DNA of 64,000 nucleotides from Corella eumyota (taxonomy: Eukaryota; Chordata; Ascidiacea; Phlebobranchia; Corellidae), in assembly GCA_963082875.1 (NCBI GenBank), contig OY720102.1:4278001-4342000 (forward strand). Reading direction: 5' to 3'. Position numbers and translations under genes: made by a program. Position 1 is the first letter of the stretch. Each line of letters begins with the position of its first letter. The notes beneath the pieces are model-generated. The model had not been told where the DNA came from, did no database searches, and saw only the letters and a program-made list of their open reading frames with translations. This document shows, piece after piece, positions 41,401-53,904 of the stretch.

Positions 41401-44400
41401 CACAGTTGCATAAAGGCATTTATTTTACATTTCTTATTTTGTGCTTTTTATAAATGTAGCCTTAGTATGCTAACAATAGCTATGATATCAGGGGTTTTAC
41501 GAATGCGGTTGTCTTGATGGATTTACAGGAACTGGTTTTACTTGCGACGACATCGATGAATGCTTGTCAGTCGTATGCTCAGACAATGCTACTTGTACCA
41601 ACGCAGCAGGCGATTATTTTTGTAGTTGTGATACTGGATATGTCCAATCTTCAGATGGCACTCTCTGCATAGGTAACCTCATGTAAACCAAATTATAAGT
41701 GATGTGCCATTTTATAAGTGGAGGTGTAAATGATAAATGTAAGGTGTTTGATATGGCTTTCTTAAGTTGCATATGCATGATATTAATTTTGTAGGTATGG
41801 GTACCCGTTTTTGCTAAAACTGTCCTTTTTTATTTAGAAACCAAGTCATTTGAAGCCTCAATAAAGCTAAATGCAACTTACGTGTTTAAAAGTTATCTCG
41901 AAAACTCCTTATCGTCTGAATACCAAGATTTGGTCTCGTTTCTAAACGAAGAGCTAGCCGTGTTATATGCATGGAACACCTCGCTATACGTTGATGTCCA
42001 AGTTAACTCGTTCGCCAATGGAAGCGTTATTGTCAACCACGAAATAACATTTACTGGTCCAGGAGCTCATGACGTAACTGTGACATCACTAAATGCGTCT
42101 GTGACGTTGATACTTGAGTCGCGGGCTGATGTCAGTTTATCTCGTTTTAATTTCATAGAAGGGCCAACTCTGGCGTTGGAATTTTTGGAGAAAGAAAACG
42201 ATATGGAAACTTCGGATAATATTGAGCGCGTGTTCTTTGCCACCATTGACTTGAATCCATCTGTAGTATCTTACTTTGTAGATATGTTTGGGAAGGATTT
42301 GTACAGCGAATCATCGGCTGTTGTAAGTGGACTAACAGCCAAACTGAAACGAGATCTTTTTCATGCGTATTCTAATCAAGTGCCAGCTGTACTTAAAATT
42401 GAAGCTGACAATATCGAACCTAGGCCTGCGTTTTACCGCAATTTTTCTGAAATTTTAAGTAAATTTGGAGTTAACGAAGCTATGAATACAGACAATTATC
42501 TTGTCTATGAAGCCATCATACCACTTAATGTAAACGAAACATCTATCGATACAAACAATTCATCCATCGAATACAAATCTATGATAGCGACCTTGGAAGC
42601 AAAATTGGCCAATTCTTATCTAGAATCTTCGGAGATTGAGTTTAATTTAGAAGAAAACCCATATATCTTTGTAAAGATTATCAATATACGACGGACGTCG
42701 TCTTTGGAAGAAGAATTCATGGCCCTTAATTTAAGCCTGGGTAATGCTTCATTAGTAGTTGAGCATTTGATTATTACAAAACTTCCTAAAATAAGCGAAT
42801 TTTGTGCAACAATAATTAGAAACACATCGATGGAGATTAGCACTAATTTAAACCTAACAACAGCTAATGCATCTATCACCAATTCCTGCAATAATTTAAC
42901 AGAATCAAATAAGAATGTTTCAGGTCGAGATAACTGTTGCAACGATGTTCGCTTGGTTGTTGATACTAAAACTCTACATGAAGACTTCCTCAATGGTTTT
43001 GCAAAACCGGTCGAAGATACCAAGGGCATATTAGAATCTGACTTTCCCTGGTCGCCTTGGTGGATAAGATTTATTTCTCAAAGTCCTACTGACTTTTTTA
43101 TAACCGATAAACCAAACCAAAACTTTGTTACCCAAAATTTGTTTTTAAACCACAGAATAATTATTTATGGTGAAGAAGAAGCTGTAGAAGATATTGATGA
43201 AGGCGAACTAACTGAATCATTTCTAAATTACACTTTGTTGAATACGTTAAGCCAGAATATTGGATTTGTGGGGGCACCCATTCATTTAATTGAACTTATT
43301 TCAAACGAAAACCAAAATAAAAATGTCACAGATGGATCGAGAACTGGGATAGTGCCCAAAATCGACGAAGAAGAAATAGCATTTAAGGCAAGCATTTACA
43401 TCAGTACCGCTTGGCCAGCAAACCAGTTAAATATTATTGTCCAGGGTTCAAGTTTGTTTGATTATCTGGTTGAACTATTTAAATGTGAATTGGAGAAGGC
43501 CTATCTTTTTACTAACGAGTTTGAAATTGAAGTAGAAATACTTGAAATTCGCGCCTCTACTTCAGCAGATGCTCGATTTAATCACATTCCAGAATCAATA
43601 ACCAACAACAGTCTTGTCATAGACCACGTTATAGAAATTAAAACAAACGATACTGATTTAAACATCGACTCCAATGACTTAATATCTTTTTACAACAATT
43701 CAGCTGAGGCTAACTTATTTTCACCATCCTTGTTCCAGCATATACCATGGACTGTGCTAGAAATTGAGATGGAACCTAGTGTAATTTGCGACTCAGTAAA
43801 CGGTGTAACCACTCAAAGTTTTGTAGTCAAGGGGAACTCGACTTTAGTTTGTCACGAAGAAGCCGAATGTGTTCAAGATGTTGACCTTACCTTTAAATGC
43901 GAATGCGAAGATAGTTATGCTGGAAACGGTTCTTGGTGTTCTAAGATCAATGAATGCGAGAGTGATATGCACGCCTGTCATTTTTATGCGAAGTGTGAGA
44001 CTGTTGAGGTAAGTAAGTTTAATTATCTTTACCCAACAAGCAATTAGGCACATATGAGTTAAGTAACAGTTACTTTAAAAATTTAAAAAACAACTTTAAA
44101 TTAAAGTTGCATGTTTTAATCAATTTAAATTTGTAAAGTTGACTGTTGCCATCTCTAAAGCTTTAATGCCAAAACCTTTATCCTGTTGTGATATTTTATT
44201 CTTTTTAACATTTTTTTAGGACGGTTACGAATGCAAATGCAATGATGGTTATACAGGAGACGGTTATGAGTGTTTGGAAAACAACGAATGTAAACAGGAC
44301 GAAAACAAATGTAACGATGAAGCAACTTGTTATAATGAAGTCGGAAATATAACTTGCGTTTGTGATGAGGGTTTTGCAGGGGATGGTTTTAACTGCACAG

Positions 44401-47400
44401 GTACAAAAAAATTAATATAATGTATTTATAATTTAGTGCCATTTAAAAGTGATAGCATAGGTAACCTCATGTAAACCAAGTTATAAGTGATGTGCCATTT
44501 TATAAGTGGAGGTGTGAATAATAAATGTAAAGTGTTTGATATGGCTTTCTTAAGTTGCATATGCATGATATTAATTTTGTAGGTATATGTACCTGTTTTT
44601 GCTAAATCGGTCTTTTTTTATTTAGAAACCAAGTCATTTGAAGCCTCAATAAAGCTAAATGCAACTTACGTGTTTAAAAGTTATCTCGAAAACTCCTTAT
44701 CGTCTGAATACCAAGATTTGGTCTCGTTTCTAAACGAAGAACTAGCTGTGTTATATGCATGGAACACTTCGCTATACGTTGATGTTCAAGTTAACTCGTT
44801 CGCCAATGGAAGCGTAATTGTCAACCACGAAATAGCATTTACTGGTCCAGGAGCTCATGACGTAACTGTGACGTCACTAAACGCGTCTGTGACGTTGATA
44901 CTTGAGTCGCGGGCTGATGTCAGTTTATCTCGTTTTAATTTCATAGAAGGGGATATTCTAACGCTGAACTTTTTGGAGAAAGAAAACGATACGGAAACTT
45001 CGGATAATATTGAGCGCGTGTTCTTTGCTACCATTGACCTAAATCCATCTGTAGTATCTTACTTTGTAGATATGTTTGGGCAAGATTTGTACAGCGAATC
45101 ATCGGCTGTTGTTAGTGGACTAACAGCCAAACTGGAACGAGATCTTTTTCATGCGTATTTTAATCAAGTGCCAGCTGTACTTAAAATTGAAGCTGAAAAT
45201 ATCGAACCCCGGCCTGCGTTTTACCGCAATTTTTCTGAAATTTTAAATAAATTTGGAGCTAACGAAGCTATGAATACAGACAATTATCTTGTCTATGAAG
45301 CAGTCATACCACTTAATATAGACGAAACATCTATTGATACTAACCAATCATCAATCGAATACAAGTCTATGATAGCGACCTTGGAAGCAAAATTGGTCAA
45401 TTCTTATCTAGAATCTTCGGAGATTGAGTTTAATTTAGAAGAAAACCCATATATCTTTGTAAAGATTATCAATATACGACGGACGTCGTCTTTAGAAGAA
45501 GAATTCATGGCCCTTAATTTAAGCCTGGGTAATGCTTCATTAGTAGTTGAGCATTTGATTATTACAAAACTTCCTAAAATAAGCGAATTTTGTGCAACAA
45601 TAATTAGAAACACATCGATGGAGAATAACACAAATTTAAACCTAACAACAGATAATGCATCTATCACCAATTCCTGCAATAATTTAACAGAATCAAATAA
45701 GAATGTTTTAGGTCGAGATAACTGTTGCAACGATGTTCGCTTGGTTGTTGATACTAAAACTCTACATGAAGACTTCCTCAATGGTTTTGCAAAACCGGTC
45801 GAAGATACCAAGGGCATATTAGAATCTGACTTTCCCTGGTCGCCTTGGTGGATAAGATTTATTTCTCAAAGTCCTACTGACTTTTTTATAACCGATAAAC
45901 CAAACCAAAACTTTGTTACCCAAAATTTGTTTTTAAACCACAGAATAATTATTTATGGTGAAGAAGAAGCTGTAGAAGATATTGATGAAGGCGAACTAAC
46001 TGAATCATTTCTAAATTACACTTTGTTGAATACGTTAAGCCAGAATATTGGATTTGTGGGGGCACCCATTCATTTAATTGAACTTGATTCAAACGAAAAC
46101 CAAAATAAAAATGTCACAGATGGATCGAGAAGTGGGGAAGTGCCTGAAATCAACGAAGAAGAAATAGCTTTTAAGGCAAGCATTTACATCAGTACCGCTT
46201 GGCCAGCAAACCAGTTAAATATTATTGTCCAGGGTTCAAGTTTGTTTGATTACTTGGTTGAACTATTTGAAGGGGAATTAGAGAAGGCCTACCTTTTTAC
46301 CAACGAGTTTGAAATTGAAGTAGAAATACTTGAAATTCGCGCCTCTACTTTAGCAGACGCCCGATTTGATCACATTTCTGAATCAATTATAATCAACAGT
46401 CTTGTCATAGACCACGTTATAGAAATTAAAACAAACGATACTGATTTAAACATCGACTCCAATGACTTAATATATTTTTACAACAATTCAGCTGAGGCTA
46501 ACTTATTTTCACCATCCTTGTTCCAGCATATACCTTGGGCTGTGCTAAAAATTAAGATGGAGCCCAGTTTAATTTGCGACCCAGTAAACGGCGAGACAAC
46601 CCAAAGTTATGTAGTCATGGAGAACTCGACTTTGGTTTGTCACGAAGAAGCCGAATGTGTTCAAGATGTTGACCTTACCTTTAAATGCGAATGCGAAGAT
46701 AGTTATGCTGGAAACGGTTCTTGGTGTTCTAAGATCAATGAATGCGAGAGTGATATGCACGCCTGTCATTATTACGCAGAGTGTAAGACTAATGATGTAA
46801 GTAGGTTTAATTATCTTTAACCAACAAGCAATTAGGCACATATGAGTCAAGTAACAATTACTTTGAAAGTTCAAAAACAACTTTAAATCATAAGTTGCAT
46901 GTTTTAATTATTTTAAAATTGTAAAGTTGACTGTTGTCATCTCTAAAGCTGTAATGCCAAAATCTTCATCTTGTTTTGATATTTTATTCTTTTTAACATT
47001 TTTTTAGGACGGTTACGAATGCGAATGCAATGATGGTTATACAGGAGATGGGTATGAGTGTTTGGAAAACAACGAATGTAAACAGGACGAAAACGAATGT
47101 AACGATGATGCAACTTGTTATAATAATGTCGGCAATATTACTTGCGTTTGTGATGACGGCTTTGCAGGGGATGGTTTTAACTGCACAGGTCGGAAAAATA
47201 ATATATTATATTTATAATTTGGTATTTTAAAACTAGGCTAATTTTATTTATTTTTAATTTTAATACAATTTTTTTTTGATTGTAGGACGTCAACTAGTTC
47301 AAGCAAGTATTTTACTAAATCCCTTCTTTAAATATATCGAGGCTATGAAATCTCCAACAACACCTCAGTTTCTATACCTTTCTTCGTTGGTAAAAAATCA

Positions 47401-49231
47401 GCTGGAGTATATATTTGGGTTCGATCAAAACTTTGAGTACGACATTACTATTCTGTCACTTTTAAATGGCAGTGTTATTGCTGAATTTATTATTGACGTT
47501 GTCGGACCTGGGGTAGAAGATGTAACCGCGCTTTCGATTAACGAAACTTTTGCTGAAAACCTTGTTCTTGCTAAAACTAATCAGTTTTTGGGCCCAACAA
47601 TTGTTTATGAATATCCACTTGGAATTAAGATATTAACTGAAAAGAAACTTAAACAGTTGCTTAACGATAGAAATGTCACGATTGCTAAGTTAGAAAAATA
47701 TCAACCGTTACAAAAAGAACGAAAGATAGAAGATCAATTTTCTGCTTACATTCAAATTAATAAAGACATTTTAAAGAACTTTGAATTAAAAGAAACTGAT
47801 TTTGAAATGACATCTTTGCCTGTGATGAAATTTTCTGCCAAACTGGAAAGGGATTTATTACGTCGGTATTCGTCAAAGATAAACAACGTTAAAAAAGTTG
47901 TGGTGGAAAAAATTTATTCTAAATGTGATTTTGTGAACAATTTTAACGATTTGTTAAATCAAACTATAGGTAATCAATCTCAGGTCGTTATCTTTAAAAG
48001 TTCGGTATTTATTTCCGAAATTCGAAACAATTCTAAAGAAGCAAACTATCTTTATATGGAAAAAGTTAGAACGGATTTGAGACAGGCCTACATTAACATA
48101 CTTTCAATTTTTAACAAAAGGGAGAGTACAAGTGACTTTCAAAATAAAACCAATAACACATCTTCCTTAAATGATAGAAATAGTTTCGAAAACATGAAGA
48201 AAAACCTAAAGTTACCCATTTTACGAGTGGTCATTTCTAATATTCGCCAAGCAACAGTGGGTGAATTAAGTTCGCAATTTAACGCAGCTAATTCGTCATT
48301 TGTAGCTGATCACTTTGTAGTTATCCAGCTGCCGGATCTTAGCGCTGTATGTAATATAAATGAAACATTGTTAAACAATACAACCTGGAATGTCTCTAAT
48401 TTTAACGTAACATTATGTAACGATTTTTTGAAAATGGGAGACATTTTACTTAAAATTAAGCCTGAGCTTTTGGCAAAATCTTTTGAAGCTTTTAAATCCG
48501 TAAACGATTTAAATCAATCTGCCATACAAAGTCTTCCATGGAACATAACCAAATTTAATCCCTTGAACACTCCCAACGAAGCTTCAAGTTTAAACCAAAC
48601 TATGTTGTTTCTTGCGCCAGTAAAATCCAATACTAACTTGTCCTGCTTTGAAGAGGAAATCTTTGCTAAACATACGATCGTTGTTTCTGGCGAAAATACA
48701 ACTTCACTTCGTAATATTGATGAAATAAAATTGCTTACAACTTTTATTAATTCATTGAATGATACACGAGCAACAGATGGTTTTAGAGGCTTTCCAGTAT
48801 ATTTATGGAAACATTTGAAAGGTTCTTTAGCAAATATTTATAACGAAAGCGACTATGATGATTTAAAACAACGACTAAACACGACTGTCTTACCGAAAGA
48901 TGTTTGGAGATCCTTAATTCAGTTAAACGTAACCACTTCCGAAGAAATAGCTGACTTTGAAAACGATGACATTAGAATGTTTCTTGGAGATGTGGCAAAC
49001 AAAACAAACATAAACCAAGTTGTACAACAAGATATTAGAAATGGTTTATTGGTACTTTTAAATTCGGATCGGTTTAGTTTCGATAAAATTGGGGAGGTTG
49101 TAGTTATTTTAGCAAACTTGGACGTACAAGCAAGGTCGCTTTTATTGTCTATAGTAAGTTTAAATATACCTGGTCTGTTTTATATCCCAATACAATATCG
49201 ACAACTAATCATTTTTGCTCTTACTATTTGA
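38460..49231 (+). CDS. Giant secreted EGF/SEA-module glycoprotein
   Basis: I read 13 exons giving about 2,797 residues: 38460-38523, 38757-38927, 39099-39269, 39464-39784, 40229-40321, 40477-40850, 40960-41328, 41492-41672, 41838-44008, 44220-44400, 44626-46796, 47008-47188, 47286-49231. A signal peptide is followed by an SEA-like segment (exons 2-3), about ten EGF modules, several with the calcium-binding D-I-D-E-C start, and then three giant SEA-rich exons. Exons 9 and 11 are near-identical 2,171 bp copies, each followed by a 181 bp EGF exon. Exon 13 is an older relative. Each large exon begins with an SEA domain ending in NGSVIV (or NGSVIA), continues with SEA-like repeats and is dense in N-glycosylation sequons. 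No convincing transmembrane segment is seen. The end is uncertain: a strong donor at 49154 could join 49365-49427 instead of reading on to 49231. An extracellular matrix or mucin-like role is inference. Confidence 0.8.
39851..40079. mobile_element. MITE-like element, copy C
   Basis: A 229 bp non-coding element lies in intron 4 of the EGF/SEA gene, bounded by TGTAACGA and TCGTTACA. It shares GCATCACGAATACTAA, CACGTG sites and the ATGGCGGATTCGTTACA end with copy B. I see no clear target-site duplication at its ends. Confidence 0.68.
41670..47220 (+). repeat. Tandem 2,788 bp duplication of an SEA exon plus EGF exon
   Basis: The block at about 41670-44456 repeats directly as about 44457-47220. 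Equivalent splice sites are exactly 2,788 bp apart (41838/44626, 44008/46796, 44220/47008, 44400/47188), and introns are copied too. Differences are mostly scattered single bases. A run from about 42924 to 43296 shows none against its partner at about 45712-46084. Both copies keep full open frames with identical exon lengths. Confidence 0.95.
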
Positions 49232-49400
49232 TACTACCCGTGTAACTATTATACTTATCTTTTCTTCTATGGTGCTAGAAACAACTGCTCAACTTTAAAT
49301 AGTTTTACTGCATATATAGAGCTATAGTTTGTGTTTTTTTTATAATATTATTGTGTTTTTTTAGTTTAAAATTTTACGTATTAAAAAAAAAAATTTTGTA

Positions 49401-49406
49401 AATAAA
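49401..49406 (+). terminator. Candidate polyadenylation signal of the EGF/SEA gene
   Basis: AATAAA lies 170 bases after the 49231 stop and about 240 bases before the SPTY2D1 start. If the alternative last exon (49365-49427) is used, this hexamer would lie inside coding sequence and another signal would be needed. Confidence 0.45.
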
Positions 49407-49642
49407 ATTGGAAACTCTGAACTTTGATCAGTGTTAAATAATTTTTAATGGGAAAGTCGAGATCAAGAATTATTTTATAAAATACTTCTTTATAAGGCTA
49501 AAAAACGCATTTTTTGCATAAACTGATTATTTTAAAGTTGTAAAATAGATTAAAGTTTGTCTTTGCCAATCGGGCTGAATACTGCAAAAGTTTTTGATGT
49601 CTTGTCACTCGAAAATTTAGTGGTTTTGGTTGTCTGCCAGAA

Positions 49643-50256
49643 ATGGATATAAATGAAGTTATTTCAATCGCCAAGCAGAACAAAAACGAAGCTAAAAATT
49701 TAAAGGTGATTTTATTTAAACTGCCTTTATTTCATATTTCAATTTGTTGGTAACTTATACTGTTTGGCCGTTTGAGTATCGTTGATGTTGGGATAAAAGC
49801 CAATTTATTAATTTAGTCAGTTAGTACTTTTACATAAATGTGTGCATATGCCAACAAAAGAATTCCAAAATAAAAATTTATAAACTATAGAATAGGATAT
49901 CAAATTATAAAAGGGGCCAAGAAAGGAATCTATAAAATTAAACTACTTTCCACCAACAAGTCAAGCTTTTATAATAGGCATAAATCTGTTTATAACTTCT
50001 ATTGTGTATGGTGTAAATATGGCGTTGTATTACCCAACCATAACCTTTGTGTAAAATGTTCTTATGTTTTTTTAGAAAACTGGTTATTCAACCCAACTTA
50101 AAGGACCTAAAAAACTTGGTAAAAATGTAGATCCAAAAGCCATTCAAGCATTTTTAAATCGAAAAAAGGAAGATGAAAAAAGACAAGGTTTGTTAAACAA
50201 TATATTTATTTAAAGTTGATGTTGTACTTGTACGAAACTTGTACTATATTTGAATG

Positions 50257-50287
<31 letters not shown>

Positions 50288-53200
50288 ACTTTAATATTCG
50301 GCAATTAATTCTGTAAATGTGACTTTACAATTGTATTGTATAAATGGTTAATTTTTTTAAAGCTGCCGACCAAAAAGTTAAGAAAAAGGAGTTAACAAAA
50401 TTACGAGATGAGAAAAATACATCGCGAAAAGCTCGAGCAATGGCATCAAGAACTAAAGATAATCTCTTGGTAAATAAATTTTTATGGTAACACTTTACTT
50501 TGCTTAGTTTAATCTTATTACCTTTTTATAAATTGATGGACCCCCTTAAATCATGTGCTCGCCTTTTTTTGTGACTAAAACATATTTTTTGAAAAGTCAA
50601 GGCCTAAATAGCTAAAAATAATTGACCTCATAAATTATTGTTATGCTCTGTAAGCCATGCTTTTAGTTAATGTTATAAAAAGGGTTTAAATTCTTATTTA
50701 TTCTGTTTCTTTTTAGGGCTATAAAGGTGAGGATTGTCTAGGTTTGTACAAAGAAAAAAGAGGTCGTGGTGATCCAATTTTAACCGCAGAGGAAGAAATG
50801 AAACATCAAGCTTTTATGAACAAGATTTTAAAAATCCCGGTATTAAAATTTGCTTCATTTTCATCTTGTATGTAGCAATTCTTATTTAATGTTACTTTTA
50901 GGAAAAATATTTACAACTTTTTATTTTTTTTTTGAATTAAAATATAATATGTATATTTTGTTTTGATTAACAAAAATACCACAAATATTAATACCCAATT
51001 TATATTTTTAGAAACTAAAAGCGGTAGAAGAAATTAAAAAACCTCCCTTATCGGAAAGCGAACGAAGACATGAAAAACAACGCGAGAAAAATCGAAAAAG
51101 AGCAAGAACTGAAGCCTCTGGGTTAAATTTTACTGAACTTTTATCTTTGGCTGAAAACAAAACCAAACAATCTTCAGACGATAATTCTTCTGTTGCTTCC
51201 GATTCTGGTAAATTATAAACATATTTAATTGAATTATCAACTGCCATTTACATGTATTTTTACTTGCTTTAAAAGAATATGTATAATTTTTTTAAAACTT
51301 GCTAAATTAATTAATATTTGGGTTAAAATTAATATATGGGTTAATTATTGTTGACACTTTTTTTTATTTGTTCTTAGCACATTCTTGTTATATGGCATAA
51401 ACACCTAGTGTATCAATAAACGTATTAGGATAGAATACAAAAATGTACAGACAATTAAATGTTTTTATACAAACAAATTAAAAGAAATTGCCATAATTAT
51501 CTGCATATAAATGTTAATTATCTAAAAAAAAATTTTTGTAGACAGTGATAATGATGATAACTTATCAACTCAGGAAAAATTTGAGCGGGAAAGAAGAAAA
51601 AGAAAAGCACTGGAAGCCAAACTTAAATCTCAAAACGGTATTAATTTACACAAAATAATATGGTGCTTTATTGAAAGTTTTTTTTTTAGTTTATATATTT
51701 ATTTATTCGCGACGTGGGAAAGGGCAACTTTCAGCCTAAACCTATACTGTACACGAGTCATAAGTTGCCATTAATAGTTTGGGATATTATAAATGTCCTG
51801 TAACTTAGCTGCTAATTAAATGTTTGCTCAGCAGGAGTATATACCATTTATACTGCCTCCTTAAAGGCTATAGCATAAGACCAGCAGGAATGTTATTTAA
51901 GGTTTGTAAGAACAGAAATATTTTCATTACAGGGACAAAACGGGATTATTATGTTAGACCTGGGCATTACATTATTTGTTTTAAAAACATTGCAGGTTTA
52001 AAAAGAAAAAGTGATAATAATTCTTCCAATTTTAAAATCGCAAAACTATCAAAAGGATTATCGGAAGTTGACAAAAGAGAAAAAATTAAGCAACTTATGT
52101 CAAAATATAAAAACAAAAAAGGTGAAACTTCTGGCAACCAATCATCTTCTTACTCCAACAATAAAGTTAAAAAAACAGAAAATAGAAAAGGTTCTAACTC
52201 AAACTCTACTAACTCGATCTCAAAAACTTACAAACCAAACTCCAGCAAAAATAAAGTCAATATAAGTAAACCCTTGGACAAAAGGAAAGATGAGAAGAAA
52301 AATAATTTTAAAACTACCTCCAAATCATTAAAACCAAATTTAAATGAAAACAAATCCCAACTAAAAACAAATCCTTATATGAATGAGATAAATAAGAAAA
52401 AAGAAATGCAAAAAAGGAAAGAAGAGCTCACAAAAAGAAAACAACCGCCGAACCCTTACAGTGATATCATGGAAAAAGCCAAAGGGTGGGTTGATAAATT
52501 TAAACTTAATGTTAATATTGTTTTTATTAGACCCAACTCGTCAATAACCAGCCCTACGGTCAAGATTTAAATTTTGGCCTATAAATTGGACATATTTATA
52601 TATATAGATTTATTTCGTCCACCAAGCCCCATTGTAAATAATTGTTTTGGGGATAAGCAATTTAAATAGCTTTTTTGTAGTTTGATATTTTGAATGTTAT
52701 TAAACTTGAAATACCTAATTCTAAAATTTATTTTTAGTAATTTGAAACCGAAAACTCAATGTACACTGAGTGTAACAAGCTCAGGCGTTCGTACAAATTA
52801 TCCGGGTGTTTCAGAAACTGATCCGAGAAGCTCAAAAGTTTACAGAAACTCCGGTTTGTTTTGGGTGTAGTTCACCCTTACTTAGTTTAATATTGATTTT
52901 AGAACTTTATTTAATATACCTGTAATAAACCTGTACAGTAACACTGTCATAGGTACTGTTATCATTAACACACACTAGGCCTATAAAACTGTAACGAAGG
53001 TATCCTTATATTTAGAGAGACAAAGTGATTTTTTATTTTTTTAAATATTTTTTAGTAATGGATGCCAACAAGCAACGTGCACTTCAAATATTTGCTAAGA
53101 AAAACAACAATGGTGGTTATCATCATCATCCCTTAGTTGCTAGAAATGCTTTGCAACGACCCCAAGCACTTTGGGATGATGATGAAGATGAGTATGATTC

Positions 53201-53647
53201 AGACATGGAGGGATTTATCGATGATGAGGAAGATGGTAAAAAGTTTAAAATTTTTTATGTAACTATAGGTTTTCTTATTAAAAATGATTAAAAAGGTGAA
53301 CTGAATTTGATTAAATTAAATTTAAGGTAATGATCTCAATATCACAGCAACAATTGGTAAACTTTTTGGGTATGATAAGTCGAAATATGGCAGAGAAAGT
53401 GAATATGAATTATCAAAAATGGATGCCAGTTATAGAGATATACAACGAGAGGAAAAATGGAGGTAGAAAATAAACACTTAATAATTTTTCTTTATTTTAA
53501 TAATAATGTTTGGAAACTTGTTGAACTTTGATTTTCTACTTTTACTTATTTTTTGTTTTTAGTTCAAAAATAGCTCAGCAAGAAGATGCAAAAGAGGCTA
53601 AGCTAGAGGAAGAAAGATTACGAAAAAAAAAGATGAAAAAAAGATAA
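49643..53647 (+). CDS. SPTY2D1: SPT2 chromatin protein domain containing 1 (histone chaperone)
   Basis: I read 11 exons giving about 567 residues: 49643-49705, 50076-50187, 50363-50469, 50717-50839, 51012-51207, 51542-51637, 51996-52485, 52738-52853, 53056-53235, 53327-53462, 53563-53647. The N-terminus matches SPT2 (MDINEVISIA, then a Lys-rich AIQAFLNRKKE segment and ARAMASRTKDN). The centre is a low-complexity Lys/Ser/Asn region. The C-terminus is the conserved SPT2 domain: an acidic DDDEDEYDSDMEGFIDDEED stretch, LFGYDKSKY, then a helical Glu/Lys/Arg-rich tail ending KKMKKR. SPT2 binds H3-H4 through this C-terminal region and restrains cryptic transcription and histone exchange. The exon 7 acceptor has an upstream in-frame alternative near 51933, and the exon 7 donor was chosen (AAAGG then GTGGGT) because it restores the phase. 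Confidence 0.9.
50257..50282. repeat. TA dinucleotide microsatellite
   Basis: A run of about 13 TA units lies in SPTY2D1 intron 2, likely length-variable between individuals. Confidence 0.9.
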
Positions 53648-53832
53648 AATAATTCAACTTGATTTTATGTTTTGTCTGCAATATTTTTCTTTAAAGTTCT
53701 TATTGGTAACTTTAATTGTTATAGATTACTATGCAGGAATTGTTTTCTGTTAAACTGACTTTAACTTTGAGAGTTTTAGAATACTGTGCTTCATAGGAAA
53801 CTGCTGCTTAATATGATTTTATGTTTTTTGGA

Positions 53833-53858
53833 AATAAATTGGTGTTACTGAAAATAAA
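53833..53858 (+). terminator. Paired polyadenylation signals of SPTY2D1
   Basis: Two AATAAA hexamers at 53833 and 53853 lie in a short direct repeat (AAATAAATTGGTGT). They are 186 and 206 bases after the stop. Confidence 0.55.
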
Positions 53859-53904
53859 TTGGTGTATGAAAATCACGTTATCAAAAAAAAAAAATTTAAA
53901 TTAG

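Noticed and set aside
42616-43029. Minus-strand ORF of 137 codons, also present at 45404-45817
   Set aside because: It is the antisense shadow of the two duplicated SEA exons. It appears twice only because the exons are duplicated, and it has no recognisable domain.
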